DNA of 64,000 nt, taken from the NCBI GenBank assembly GCA_037143795.1, contig JBAWXZ010000003.1, forward strand, positions 124,001 through 188,000, read 5' to 3'. This document shows, in pieces, positions 44,232-53,017 of the stretch. Position 1 is the stretch's first letter. Each line of letters opens with the position of its first letter. The notes beneath the pieces were generated by a model. The model saw only the letters and a list, made by a program, of their open reading frames with translations, made no database searches and was not told the DNA's origin. This DNA comes from Firm-13 sp037143795 (GTDB lineage: Bacteria; Bacillota; Clostridia; Saccharofermentanales; Saccharofermentanaceae). Position numbers and translations under genes: made by a program.

Positions 44232-45428
44232 ATGAAAAGACTTTTAGCCCTGGCAATGGTTCTTGTTATGTCCTTATCTCTTGCAGCATGCGGCGGAACA
44301 GCAACAACGACAACGGCCGCAACGACAACAGCAAAGGTCACAACTGCAGCAACAACAACAGCTGCGGCAACAACGGCAGCGGCCACAACTGCAGCAGCAA
44401 CAACAGCTGCATCCGGAACCTACGAATTAGCCCTTATTACCGATGTCGGCAACATTGACGACAAGTCATTCAACGAAGGTGCCTGGAACGGCGTCAAGAA
44501 TTACGCTGAGAAGAACAATATTCCTTACGCCTACTATCGTCCGAGTGAAGATTCCACAGCCGCCCGTGAAGAGACAATCGGAACAGCAATCGACAAGGGC
44601 GCTAAAATTGTAGTTTGCCCCGGTTACCTGTTTGAAGAAGCAATCTACAACGTCCAGGACAAATACCCGGATGTTCAGTTCCTGCTTCTCGACGGCCAGC
44701 CTCATACAGCCGACTATGCTACTTACAAGACATCAAACAATGTTCATTGCATCCTTTATCAGGAAGAGCAGGCAGGTTACCTTGCCGGTTATGCAGCTGT
44801 CATGGATGGCTACACGAAACTTGGATTCCTTGGCGGAATGGCAGTTCCTGCTGTTGTCCGTTACGGTTACGGATATGTTCAGGGCGCAGAAGCTGCGGCT
44901 AAAGAACTTGGCCTCAAAGCCGGAGCCGTTACAATGAAGTACTGGTACTGCGGTGGTTTCGGACCTACCGATGACATTAAGACGAAGATGTCCGGCTGGT
45001 ATACAGACGGTACAGAAGTTGTCTTCTCCTGCGGCGGCGGTATCTACTTAAGCGCAACGGCAGCTGCTGAAGCAGCCGGCGGTAAAGTTATCGGCGTTGA
45101 CGTTGACCAGTCTGCACAGTCCGCCACGATCATCACATCCGCTATGAAAGAATTAACAACTTCCGTTGACCTTGCACTTACATCTATCTATGCCAACGGC
45201 GGAAAATGGAACGCTGATTTTGCCGGCAAGACAGCTACACTCGGTGCTGCTGAAGGCTGCGTAGGCCTTCCTACAGCAACAGCTTCCTGGAAATTCAAGA
45301 AATTTACAGTTGATCAGTACAAGGCCGTGTTTGCAAAGCTTGTAGACAAGACCATTGTTGTTGACAACACATTCGATCCTGCAGTAAAGCCTGCCGTCAA
45401 GCTTGTCACGGTTGATTATCAGGAATAA
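44232..45428 (+). CDS. BMP family nucleoside-binding lipoprotein
   Basis: 398 residues. Signal peptide with lipobox SLAAC, Cys near residue 19, then a long Thr/Ala repeat linker of about 40 residues, then the PnrA/BMP fold: ELALITDVGNIDDKSFNEGAWNG is the family signature, and VVFSCGGGIYLSATAAAE and GVDVDQS follow. The family binds nucleosides (PnrA, BmpD). GGAGGG precedes ATG 44232. First gene of a complete four-gene importer, set off by a terminator-like hairpin that would favour expression of the binding protein. Confidence 0.92.
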   Translation: MKRLLALAMVLVMSLSLAACGGTATTTTAATTTAKVTTAATTTAAATTAAATTAAATTAASGTYELALITDVGNIDDKSFNEGAWNGVKNYAEKNNIPYAYYRPSEDSTAAREETIGTAIDKGAKIVVCPGYLFEEAIYNVQDKYPDVQFLLLDGQPHTADYATYKTSNNVHCILYQEEQAGYLAGYAAVMDGYTKLGFLGGMAVPAVVRYGYGYVQGAEAAAKELGLKAGAVTMKYWYCGGFGPTDDIKTKMSGWYTDGTEVVFSCGGGIYLSATAAAEAAGGKVIGVDVDQSAQSATIITSAMKELTTSVDLALTSIYANGGKWNADFAGKTATLGAAEGCVGLPTATASWKFKKFTVDQYKAVFAKLVDKTIVVDNTFDPAVKPAVKLVTVDYQE

Positions 45429-45451
45429 CCACAGCTAAATAAGCATGAATT

Positions 45452-45487
45452 GAGAAAGGGCTGGACATTGCGTCCAGCCCTTTTCTC
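45452..45487 (+). terminator. Partial terminator between BMP and ATPase genes
   Basis: GAGAAAGGGCTGGAC (45452-45466) pairs with GTCCAGCCCTTTTCTC (45472-45487), 15 bp with one bulge and a 5-nt loop. The T-rich right arm gives intrinsic terminator character. Read-through would set the lower level of the membrane components. Confidence 0.75.
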
Positions 45488-45504
45488 AAATTGGAGAGTG
45501 ACCC

Positions 45505-47070
45505 ATGAGTGATTATGTAGTTGAAATGCTGAATATCACCAAAATATTTCCCGGAATCAAGGCCAATGACGATATCACCCTCCAACTCAAAAAGGGTGAA
45601 GTACATGCTCTTCTCGGCGAAAACGGCGCGGGCAAGAGTACCTTGATGAGTGTTCTGTTCGGCCTTTACCAGCCGGAAGAAGGCACGATTAAAATTAATG
45701 GTGAGCCGGTCAAAATCAACAATCCCAACGACGCCAACGCTTTGAATATCGGAATGGTTCACCAGCATTTCATGCTGGTGGAAGTATTCTCTGTTCTTGA
45801 CAACATTATTCTGGGCGTCGAGCCAAATACCGCCGGTATTCTTAACAGGAAAGCAGCCAGGGACAAAATTGTTGAGCTCAGCAAAAGATACGGACTTAGT
45901 GTGGAACCGGATGCGCTTGTTGAAGACATTTCAGTCGGTATGCAGCAGCGCGTTGAAATACTGAAGATGCTTTACAAAAACAATGAGATTCTCATATTTG
46001 ATGAACCGACGGCTGTACTTACCCCGCAGGAAATCAAGGAACTTATGCAGATTATGAGGGGTCTTACCGCTGAAGGTAAATCCATTCTGTTTATTACACA
46101 TAAGCTCAATGAAATCATCGAAGTTGCCGATCGCTGTACGGTATTGCGAAAAGGCAAATATGTCGGAACTGTCAATGTCGCCGAAACCACCAGGGAAGAA
46201 CTCTCCCGCATGATGGTAGGCCGCGAAATTCAGTTCAAGATTGATAAAGCAGACAGTAAGCCCGGTAAGGTAGTCTTTACGGCCGAAAATGTAACGGTAG
46301 CATCCAAGCACCACAAGAATAACGCTGTCAGGAATATTTCTTTTGATGTCCGGGCCGGAGAAATTCTCTGCCTGGCCGGTATTGAAGGAAACGGACAAAG
46401 TGAACTCGTCTATGCCCTTACAGGTATTGAGAAAATCAGCAGCGGCAAACTGACGCTCAACGGTACGGATATATCCAAGTCCAGCATTCGTCAGAGATCC
46501 AGGCTCGGTATAAGCCATATACCGGAAGACAGGCATAAATACGGCCTTGTGCTTGAGTATTCACTTGCCAATAACCTCGTTCTGCAACGATATTGGGAAC
46601 CTGAATTTCAAAACGCAGGGTTCATTAATAATGAAAAAGTTCTGGAATACGCGAATAAGCTCATAAAACAATATGATGTAAGAAGCGGACAGGGAGCCAA
46701 TACAATTGTCCGCAGCATGTCCGGCGGCAACCAGCAGAAGGCTATTATTGCCCGTGAGATTGACAAGAATCCCGAACTTCTGATTGCAATTCAGCCGACA
46801 CGCGGACTGGATGTCGGGGCAATTGAATATATTCACTCACAGCTTATCGCACAGCGTGATTCAGGTAAAGCCGTGCTGCTGGTATCACTCGAACTCGATG
46901 AGGTTATGAATGTATCCGATAGAATTCTGGTCATGTACGAAGGCGAAATTGTCGGTGAGTTCAACCCCCGTGAAACAACTGTGGAACAGATAGGACTTTA
47001 TATGGCGGGTGCCAAACGGGATACACCGCGCGCTGTCACAGGAACCATTGATAAAACAAAAAAACAATAG
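45505..47070 (+). CDS. Nucleoside ABC transporter ATP-binding protein (NupO/YufO-like)
   Basis: 521 residues with two ATPase halves. Half 1: Walker A GENGAGKST, IFDEPTAVLTPQE. Half 2: degenerate P-loop GIEGNGQSEL, signature MSGGNQQK and AIQPTRGLDVG, where the usual Asp-Glu of Walker B is replaced, as is normal in this family. It drives uptake through the two permeases that follow. Clustered with a BMP binding protein, so nucleoside import is the best guess. Confidence 0.92.
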   Translation: MSDYVVEMLNITKIFPGIKANDDITLQLKKGEVHALLGENGAGKSTLMSVLFGLYQPEEGTIKINGEPVKINNPNDANALNIGMVHQHFMLVEVFSVLDNIILGVEPNTAGILNRKAARDKIVELSKRYGLSVEPDALVEDISVGMQQRVEILKMLYKNNEILIFDEPTAVLTPQEIKELMQIMRGLTAEGKSILFITHKLNEIIEVADRCTVLRKGKYVGTVNVAETTREELSRMMVGREIQFKIDKADSKPGKVVFTAENVTVASKHHKNNAVRNISFDVRAGEILCLAGIEGNGQSELVYALTGIEKISSGKLTLNGTDISKSSIRQRSRLGISHIPEDRHKYGLVLEYSLANNLVLQRYWEPEFQNAGFINNEKVLEYANKLIKQYDVRSGQGANTIVRSMSGGNQQKAIIAREIDKNPELLIAIQPTRGLDVGAIEYIHSQLIAQRDSGKAVLLVSLELDEVMNVSDRILVMYEGEIVGEFNPRETTVEQIGLYMAGAKRDTPRAVTGTIDKTKKQ

Positions 47071-47090
47071 ATGGGAGTGAAGAGTAAGCC

Positions 47091-48281
47091 ATGATGACAA
47101 AAATTAAAAAATTCATTCAGTCACCTGGAACAGCAAGCTTTTTAGCTTCCGTCGCATCAATATGCATCGGCTTGATTTTCGGGTATATCCTGCTTGCCTT
47201 TATTAATCCGTCCATGTCGCTTTACGGTCTTGGTAAAATCCTTTTTGCGGGAGCAAGTACAACGGAGAAATTCGCAAAAGTGCTGTATCAGGCGGCGCCT
47301 CTTATGCTGACGGGTCTTTCGGTAGGCTTTGCATTCAAAACTGGCCTCTTTAACATTGGGGCAACGGGTCAATATACGATGGGTGCTTTTTTCGCCCTGT
47401 ATGCAGGGATTATCCTTAAAAGCCCATGGTGGGTGGCTCTTCTGGCGGCGATGCTCGGCGGGGCGATATGGGGAGCTTTTCCCGGCGTCTGCAAGGCGCT
47501 CTTTAATGTTAATGAAGTTATTACTTCCATTATGTTCAACTGGATAGGACTGTTCGTAGTTAATCTTACCATGTCCAATATTCCCCAAATTCTTGACAGG
47601 GTTTCCGCCAACCGCACGGTTAACCTGGCCGCCGTCAATAAGTCTGCCATGATCCCCAAATGGGGACTGGATACGCTGTTCGGTTCCAGCTTCATGAATA
47701 TCAGTATTCTGATTACCGCGGTTGTGGCAATCCTTATGTTTATTATCCTCAACAAAACGACATTCGGATACGAGCTTAAAGCCTGCGGATTCAATCGTAA
47801 CGCAAGTATTTATGCCGGCATCAACGCCAAGAGGAATATCATTCTTTCAATGGTGATTTCCGGTTCCCTTGCCGGACTCGGCGGCGGCATCTATTATTTG
47901 AGCGGAACAGCTCAGTTCACGATCGTCAAATCACTCCTTGCCATGGGGTTCAACGGAATCCCGGTTGCCCTTCTGGCAACATCCAACCCGGTCGGCATCA
48001 TCTTCAGTTCACTTTTTGTTTCCTATATACAAGTGGGCGGCGAAGCAATGCAGCCGGAATTTGCCAAAGAAGTTATTGATATTATTATTTCCGTCATTAT
48101 CTACCTCGCCGCTTTCTCCCTGCTGCTCAAAGGCCTGATCAACAGGCTCCTGACATGGCAGAATACAAAACGGGACAAAGTATCCACAGCTGGTTCGACA
48201 ACCGTCGGAGACGGACGGCAGAATCCCCAGGTGGGCGCAGCAACAGCAAATAAATCGGAAAGTGAGGGGGTAACCAAATGA
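47091..48281 (+). CDS. Nucleoside ABC transporter permease 1 (NupP/YufP-like)
   Basis: 396 residues, about ten membrane helices. It has the family segments FKTGLFNIGATGQYTMGAFF, ALFNVNEVITSIMFNWIGLF and ELKACGFNRNASIYAGINAK. The C-terminal 40 residues are polar and low in complexity. GGGAGTGA precedes the ATG. Its stop overlaps the start of permease 2 by 4 nt. Confidence 0.92.
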   Translation: MMTKIKKFIQSPGTASFLASVASICIGLIFGYILLAFINPSMSLYGLGKILFAGASTTEKFAKVLYQAAPLMLTGLSVGFAFKTGLFNIGATGQYTMGAFFALYAGIILKSPWWVALLAAMLGGAIWGAFPGVCKALFNVNEVITSIMFNWIGLFVVNLTMSNIPQILDRVSANRTVNLAAVNKSAMIPKWGLDTLFGSSFMNISILITAVVAILMFIILNKTTFGYELKACGFNRNASIYAGINAKRNIILSMVISGSLAGLGGGIYYLSGTAQFTIVKSLLAMGFNGIPVALLATSNPVGIIFSSLFVSYIQVGGEAMQPEFAKEVIDIIISVIIYLAAFSLLLKGLINRLLTWQNTKRDKVSTAGSTTVGDGRQNPQVGAATANKSESEGVTK

Positions 48282-49270
48282 TTATTTTAGCGAATATCAT
48301 GAGTGCAACAATCATTTTTGCGATACCGCTTCTAGTCGTTGCCCTTGGCGGTATGTTCAGTGAACGAAGCGGAACGATCAACATCGCCCTCGAAGGTATT
48401 ATGATTATCGGAGCGCTGTTCAGCTGTTTATATCTTAATTCCGTATCCGTTTCTGGATGGGGAGCCGCGAATCCCCTGCTGGCCATGTTCTTTGCCGTAT
48501 TGATTGCCGGCCTGTCCGGATTGATTTTCTCATTGCTCCTCGCACTGGCATCCGTCAGTCTTAAAGCGGATCAGACCATCGGCGGAACTGCCCTCAATAT
48601 GTTTGCACCTGCTTTTGCAATCGTTCTGACATGGGCAATCCAGGGTCAGGGACAGACAACAATCATCATTCCTACATGGGTCCGTATTTCACAGAGCGTA
48701 TTCGGGCTTACACCAAGCAAGGAACCGGGATTTTTCGAGACGTTCTTTTTTAAGGATTTTTTCCTTACAACGCCGATTGTTCTCCTTCTTCTTGCGATAA
48801 CGGTTTTTGTGATATACAAGACCCGGTTCGGACTTCGGCTCCGTTCCTGCGGCGAGCATCCGCAGGCTGCCGATTCAGTCGGAATCAACGTATATGCTCT
48901 GCGTTACACAGGAGTCGCCATTTCAGGGTGCTTAGGCGGGATCGGCGGCCTGGCGTTTACAGTCGCAGCCGGATCGGGCTTTCAGTCGACGGTCGCAGGA
49001 TACGGATTCTTTGCCCTTGCGGTTATGATATTCGGTAACTGGAAGCCGATGAGAATTTTCGGAGCAGCGCTTTTCTTTGCACTGTTTAAGGTCATCGGAT
49101 CTTATTCAGCAAGTCTTCCGTTCCTTCCAAGCTTCACCGGAATCAAAAATTCTGATTACATATACCAGATGCTGCCTTATATTGTGACTATGGTTGTATT
49201 GGTGTTCACATCCAAGAAATCGCGTGCACCGAAGGCCGAAGGCATACCCTATGACAAAAGCACGAGATAA
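48278..49270 (+). CDS. Nucleoside ABC transporter permease 2 (NupQ/YufQ-like)
   Basis: 330 residues, about eight to nine helices. It has the expected GGMFSERSGTINIALEGIMI near the N-terminus and the cytoplasmic loop LRSCGEHPQAADSVGINVYA. The ATG at 48278 overlaps the previous stop (ATGA), so translation is coupled; GAGGGGG lies upstream. Completes the heterodimeric channel. Confidence 0.92.
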   Translation: MIILANIMSATIIFAIPLLVVALGGMFSERSGTINIALEGIMIIGALFSCLYLNSVSVSGWGAANPLLAMFFAVLIAGLSGLIFSLLLALASVSLKADQTIGGTALNMFAPAFAIVLTWAIQGQGQTTIIIPTWVRISQSVFGLTPSKEPGFFETFFFKDFFLTTPIVLLLLAITVFVIYKTRFGLRLRSCGEHPQAADSVGINVYALRYTGVAISGCLGGIGGLAFTVAAGSGFQSTVAGYGFFALAVMIFGNWKPMRIFGAALFFALFKVIGSYSASLPFLPSFTGIKNSDYIYQMLPYIVTMVVLVFTSKKSRAPKAEGIPYDKSTR

Positions 49271-49291
49271 TCATACGAACGGAGATACATT

Positions 49292-49810
49292 ATGCCTGTT
49301 CATGTTGTCCTGTTTGAACCGGAGATTCCGCAGAATACGGGAAACATCATTCGCACATGTGTGGCAACCAATACAAAACTGCATTTGATTGAGCCTTTGG
49401 GCTTTGACCTGCACAAGAAAAGTATCAAGCGCTCGACGACAAATCATCTCGAGTTTGTCGATTATTCCGTATACCCGAATTTCGAGGATTTTGAAGCAAA
49501 AAACCCGGGACAATACTTCTATCTGACCCGGTATGGGAAAAAGCCCCATACCGGGTTTGATTTTTCATGCACAAATGATAATATTTATCTGATCTTCGGC
49601 AAGGAAAGTACCGGGATCCCATATGACCGGCTCAAAAACCATCTTGACCGTTGTTTCCGCATACCGATGACAGACAAAGCCAGAAGTCTCAATCTTTCGA
49701 ATTGCGTCAGTATAGTTGTTTATGAAGTCATGCGTCAGCAGGGTTATCCCGGACTGTTTCTTCATGAGGTTCAAAAGGGAGAGGATTTTCTGGAGTCATA
49801 TGATGTGTAG
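49292..49810 (+). CDS. trmL: tRNA (cytidine/uridine-34 2'-O) methyltransferase
   Basis: 172-residue SPOUT methyltransferase. Start HVVLFEPEIPQNTGNIIRTC, middle IFGKESTGIP and end PMTDKARSLNLSNCVSIVVYE match TrmL, which methylates the wobble base of certain tRNAs with SAM. It lies 21 bp after the nucleoside permease gene and is probably in that transcript. The usual R-x-G-L-D-Y segment reads RSTTNHLEFVDY here, a small difference from E. coli TrmL. Confidence 0.88.
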   Translation: MPVHVVLFEPEIPQNTGNIIRTCVATNTKLHLIEPLGFDLHKKSIKRSTTNHLEFVDYSVYPNFEDFEAKNPGQYFYLTRYGKKPHTGFDFSCTNDNIYLIFGKESTGIPYDRLKNHLDRCFRIPMTDKARSLNLSNCVSIVVYEVMRQQGYPGLFLHEVQKGEDFLESYDV

Positions 49811-49898
49811 GATCAGCGATTCAGGCGGTTATTGGGACAAAACAAGGTAATTGACATAAAAATGACATAAGATTGACAGAAATTGAGAGGGAATCAAT

Positions 49899-50744
49899 AT
49901 GGCACTGGAGCGAGTAAGTAAAATCCTGAAAATGGCAGATGCTGCCAATACATCCGTAATTTCATTCAACTGTACGGATTACAACATGGTCTATTCCGTT
50001 GTAACAGTTGCTGAAGAGCAGAACAAACCGGTAATCGTAACATTGTATCCTGAGCATGCATATCTGAATAATGCGTCTCAGCCGAGCGCCTTCGCGGGGA
50101 TGGCCAAAGCACTGGCCGAGAGCGTCAATGTGCCTGTCGGAATACATCTCGATCACAGCAGCGACTATAATTTCATTCTGGGAGCCATCCGCGGCGGGTT
50201 TACATCTGTTATGTATGACGGATCAATGCTTCCCCTTGAAGAGAATATACGATTAACAAAAACAATTGCAGATATTGCCCATGAACTCGGTGTCGATGTG
50301 GAAGCTGAGCTTGGCCATATCGGATTTGCAGCAAATTCTACCGGAGAAGATCTGGACTCCTATACACAGCCGGACATAGCGGCCCGTTTCTGCAGGGAGA
50401 CCAATGTTGATTCCATCGCGGTCGCCATCGGAAGCGCACACGGATTCTACAAAGAAACACCTAAGCTTGATCTGGTTCGCCTCGAAGAAATCAACGCGGC
50501 GACTGATGTTCCATTAGTCCTTCACGGCGGAAGCGGTATTCCGGCTGATCAGCTGAAGATTGCTTTTACAAAAGGCATCAACAAATTCAATGTCGGAACG
50601 GAGTTCTTTCATCTTTATTATCACGCGATTAAAGACTATTGTGCGGAAACCGGTGACAACGGCAATGTTTTTGACATGCCGCAATACGCGCAGGAAAAAA
50701 TGATGGAGTATCTCCGGAAGAAACTGCTGCTGACTAAAATGTAA
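49899..50744 (+). CDS. Class II fructose/tagatose-bisphosphate aldolase family protein
   Basis: 281 residues, the KbaY/GatY/FbaA length. Zinc and substrate motifs are present: GIHLDHSSDYNFI, EAELGHIG, GSAHGFYK, LHGGSGIP and NKFNVGTE. It splits a ketose bisphosphate (fructose-, tagatose- or a related one) into two triose phosphates. Single gene between trmL and the convergent pcm; no PTS or galactitol genes nearby to fix the substrate. Confidence 0.88.
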   Translation: MALERVSKILKMADAANTSVISFNCTDYNMVYSVVTVAEEQNKPVIVTLYPEHAYLNNASQPSAFAGMAKALAESVNVPVGIHLDHSSDYNFILGAIRGGFTSVMYDGSMLPLEENIRLTKTIADIAHELGVDVEAELGHIGFAANSTGEDLDSYTQPDIAARFCRETNVDSIAVAIGSAHGFYKETPKLDLVRLEEINAATDVPLVLHGGSGIPADQLKIAFTKGINKFNVGTEFFHLYYHAIKDYCAETGDNGNVFDMPQYAQEKMMEYLRKKLLLTKM

Positions 50745-50748
50745 CTTG

Positions 50749-51339
50749 TTAGTTTTCCGACCAGCCGTATTTGCCTTTCATTTCGACAAATCGGACATAT
50801 TCGACTGATTGGGTCCGGATTTCACCATCCGGATTTTTTTTGATGAACATCAGCTGCTGCAATCCCCGGGGACCGATAGGAATGATCATGATTCCGTTTT
50901 CCTTTAGCTGGTCCAGAAGCTCCTGCGGCATTCTTTGGGCGGCAGCTGTCACAATTATCCGGTCATATGGTGCATGCTCAATCCAGCCATCGCTCCCGTC
51001 CCCGATGCGATAGGAAATATTGCTGTAACCCAAAGCCTCGAGCTTTGTGCGGGCACTTCGCCCAAGCTCGGGAATCCGTTCCACGGTGTAGACATGCTTC
51101 GAAAAATGGGCGAGAATGGCGGTCTGATACCCGGATCCTGTTCCGATTTCCAGGACGGTCCTGTCCTTGCCCGGGGTCAGCAGCTGTGACATCTCGACAA
51201 CAAGGCTGGGCTGCGAAATCGTTTGCCCGAAGCCGATCGGCAGCGGTTCGTTGATGCCGGCTAAGGCTTTATTTTCGTTGTCGATAAAAAACGACCGGTC
51301 AAGCTTGCCGGCAAAGTTGATAATCTCCTGATCATTCAC
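50749..51339 (-). CDS. pcm: Protein-L-isoaspartate O-methyltransferase
   Basis: 196 residues. The SAM-binding core VLEIGTGSGYQTAILA, the upstream GFGQTISQPSLVVEM substrate motif and YDRIIVTAAAQRMP are all characteristic of PCMT. It repairs isoaspartyl sites in aged proteins by methylating them. Only five bases separate its stop from that of the convergent aldolase. pcm is not common in Firmicutes. Confidence 0.9.
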   Translation of the reverse strand: MNDQEIINFAGKLDRSFFIDNENKALAGINEPLPIGFGQTISQPSLVVEMSQLLTPGKDRTVLEIGTGSGYQTAILAHFSKHVYTVERIPELGRSARTKLEALGYSNISYRIGDGSDGWIEHAPYDRIIVTAAAQRMPQELLDQLKENGIMIIPIGPRGLQQLMFIKKNPDGEIRTQSVEYVRFVEMKGKYGWSEN

Positions 51340-51532
51340 ACATAATCACTTCTTTCATCGATCGGCCGTATGGTTCATGCTCCTGCCGTAGGGAATCGTG
51401 CCCTGCTGATAAATCAATTATAAGACAAAAGTCCGTGAGAATTTGAAATAGCTGTGAGTACTTACGAAAATTTATATTGTATAGTGATAAAATAAGTACA
51501 TCAAATCAAGCCCTGTGAATTAGGAGAAATGT

Positions 51533-53017
51533 ATGTACGATGTTTGCATAATCGGTGCAGGAATTGTCGGCTGCTTTTTGGCTCACGACCTGTCGATGCG
51601 TGAGATCAGGGTTCTTCTCCTGGAGAAGGAATCTGACGTTGCAAACGGCGCCACTATGGCGAACAGTGCGATTATTCATGCCGGGAACGATCCGAAGGAC
51701 GGTACGTTGAAAGCATTGATGAATGTGCGCGGTAATCGTATGTATGAGGATATTTGCAGGGAGCTGGGCGTGGCGTATACCAGGACATCGGCGCTTGTCG
51801 TGGCTGTATCGCCTGAAGAAGAACAGACGCTGCTTGAACGATATGACCGGGCTATATCCCGTGGGATTCCGGCAGAACTCCTGACGCGTGAAGAGGCGAT
51901 TGCCAGAGAACCAAACCTGAGCAGCCTTGTAACCAGGGCGATGGAGGTTCCGACTACGGGTATTATTTGTCCATGGGAAGTGACAATAGCCCTTGCAGAA
52001 GAAGCCGTTTTAAATGGTGTGGAGCTTCACCTTGAAGAGACCGTATTAAGAATTGTAAAAAATACAGGCGGGCCGGGCCAGTCCGATGGAGACCCTGAAT
52101 TTACGATATATACACATGACAATATGTATGAGGCTAAGTGCGTCATCAATTGTGCCGGTGTTTTTGCGGATCGGATTTATGCGATGGTGTCGGATAAGAA
52201 TCCGATCCCTTTTGCGATTACACCCCGGCGCGGAGAATATTTCGTAATCGATAAGCTCAAAGTCCCTGTTGTGCGCCGTGTGATTTATCCGGTGCCGTCG
52301 AAAGCCGGCAAAGGTATCCTGGCGACACCGACTATCGACGGGAATCTGCTTCTGGGACCCAATGCGCAGGATATTGATGACTGCGAAGGCATTAATAACA
52401 CCTACGAGGGGCTTTCCTTCGTCCGCGAAAAGATCTCCAAAACCGTGCAGAATATTCCCATGAATAAGGTAATCCGGCAGTTTGCGGGACTTCGTGCCAA
52501 AGGAAATAACGGGGATTTCCTGATTGAAGAAGCTGACGATGTCAGGCATTTCATCAATGTTGCCTGTATTGATTCACCGGGTCTGACCTCGGCACCGGCA
52601 ATATCCGAATATGTTATCGGGAAATTCCTTGCAAAATCCTTTCCCCTGGACATGAAAAATTCGTATAGCAGGCGCAGGCCGACGGTCAGTCTTCGCCTGA
52701 TGTCTGCTGCAGACCGTGCTAAGCTTGTCGCAGAAGACCCTGCATTCGGAAATATTGTGTGCCGCTGCGAACAGATAACTGAGGGGGAGATACTTGATGT
52801 AATCCGCCGCCCTGTGGGTGCGCGGACGGTAAAAGGTGTAAAAAAGCGCGCGCGTCCGGGAATGGGCCGCTGTCAGGGCGGCTTCTGTGAGCCCAGGGTT
52901 GTTGAAATCCTGGCGCAGGAGCTCGGAATTCCAAAGACGGATGTCAGATATGACAGCCCGGCGAGTCTTCTCCTTGTAGGTGAGACAAAAGAATTCCGTA
53001 AGGAGACGACGCTATGA
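51533..53017 (+). CDS. FAD-dependent glycerol-3-phosphate dehydrogenase-like protein (GlpA type)
   Basis: 494 residues. N-terminal FAD motif VCIIGAGIVGCFLAHDL, DAO-type fold, and a C-terminal BFD-like domain with IVCRCEQITEGEI and GRCQGGFC, four Cys suited to a 2Fe-2S cluster. This is the anaerobic GlpA-type arrangement for oxidising glycerol-3-phosphate to DHAP. TAGGAG lies six bases before ATG 51533. It overlaps the next gene by 4 nt and shares an operon with glpK. Confidence 0.87.
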   Translation: MYDVCIIGAGIVGCFLAHDLSMREIRVLLLEKESDVANGATMANSAIIHAGNDPKDGTLKALMNVRGNRMYEDICRELGVAYTRTSALVVAVSPEEEQTLLERYDRAISRGIPAELLTREEAIAREPNLSSLVTRAMEVPTTGIICPWEVTIALAEEAVLNGVELHLEETVLRIVKNTGGPGQSDGDPEFTIYTHDNMYEAKCVINCAGVFADRIYAMVSDKNPIPFAITPRRGEYFVIDKLKVPVVRRVIYPVPSKAGKGILATPTIDGNLLLGPNAQDIDDCEGINNTYEGLSFVREKISKTVQNIPMNKVIRQFAGLRAKGNNGDFLIEEADDVRHFINVACIDSPGLTSAPAISEYVIGKFLAKSFPLDMKNSYSRRRPTVSLRLMSAADRAKLVAEDPAFGNIVCRCEQITEGEILDVIRRPVGARTVKGVKKRARPGMGRCQGGFCEPRVVEILAQELGIPKTDVRYDSPASLLLVGETKEFRKETTL

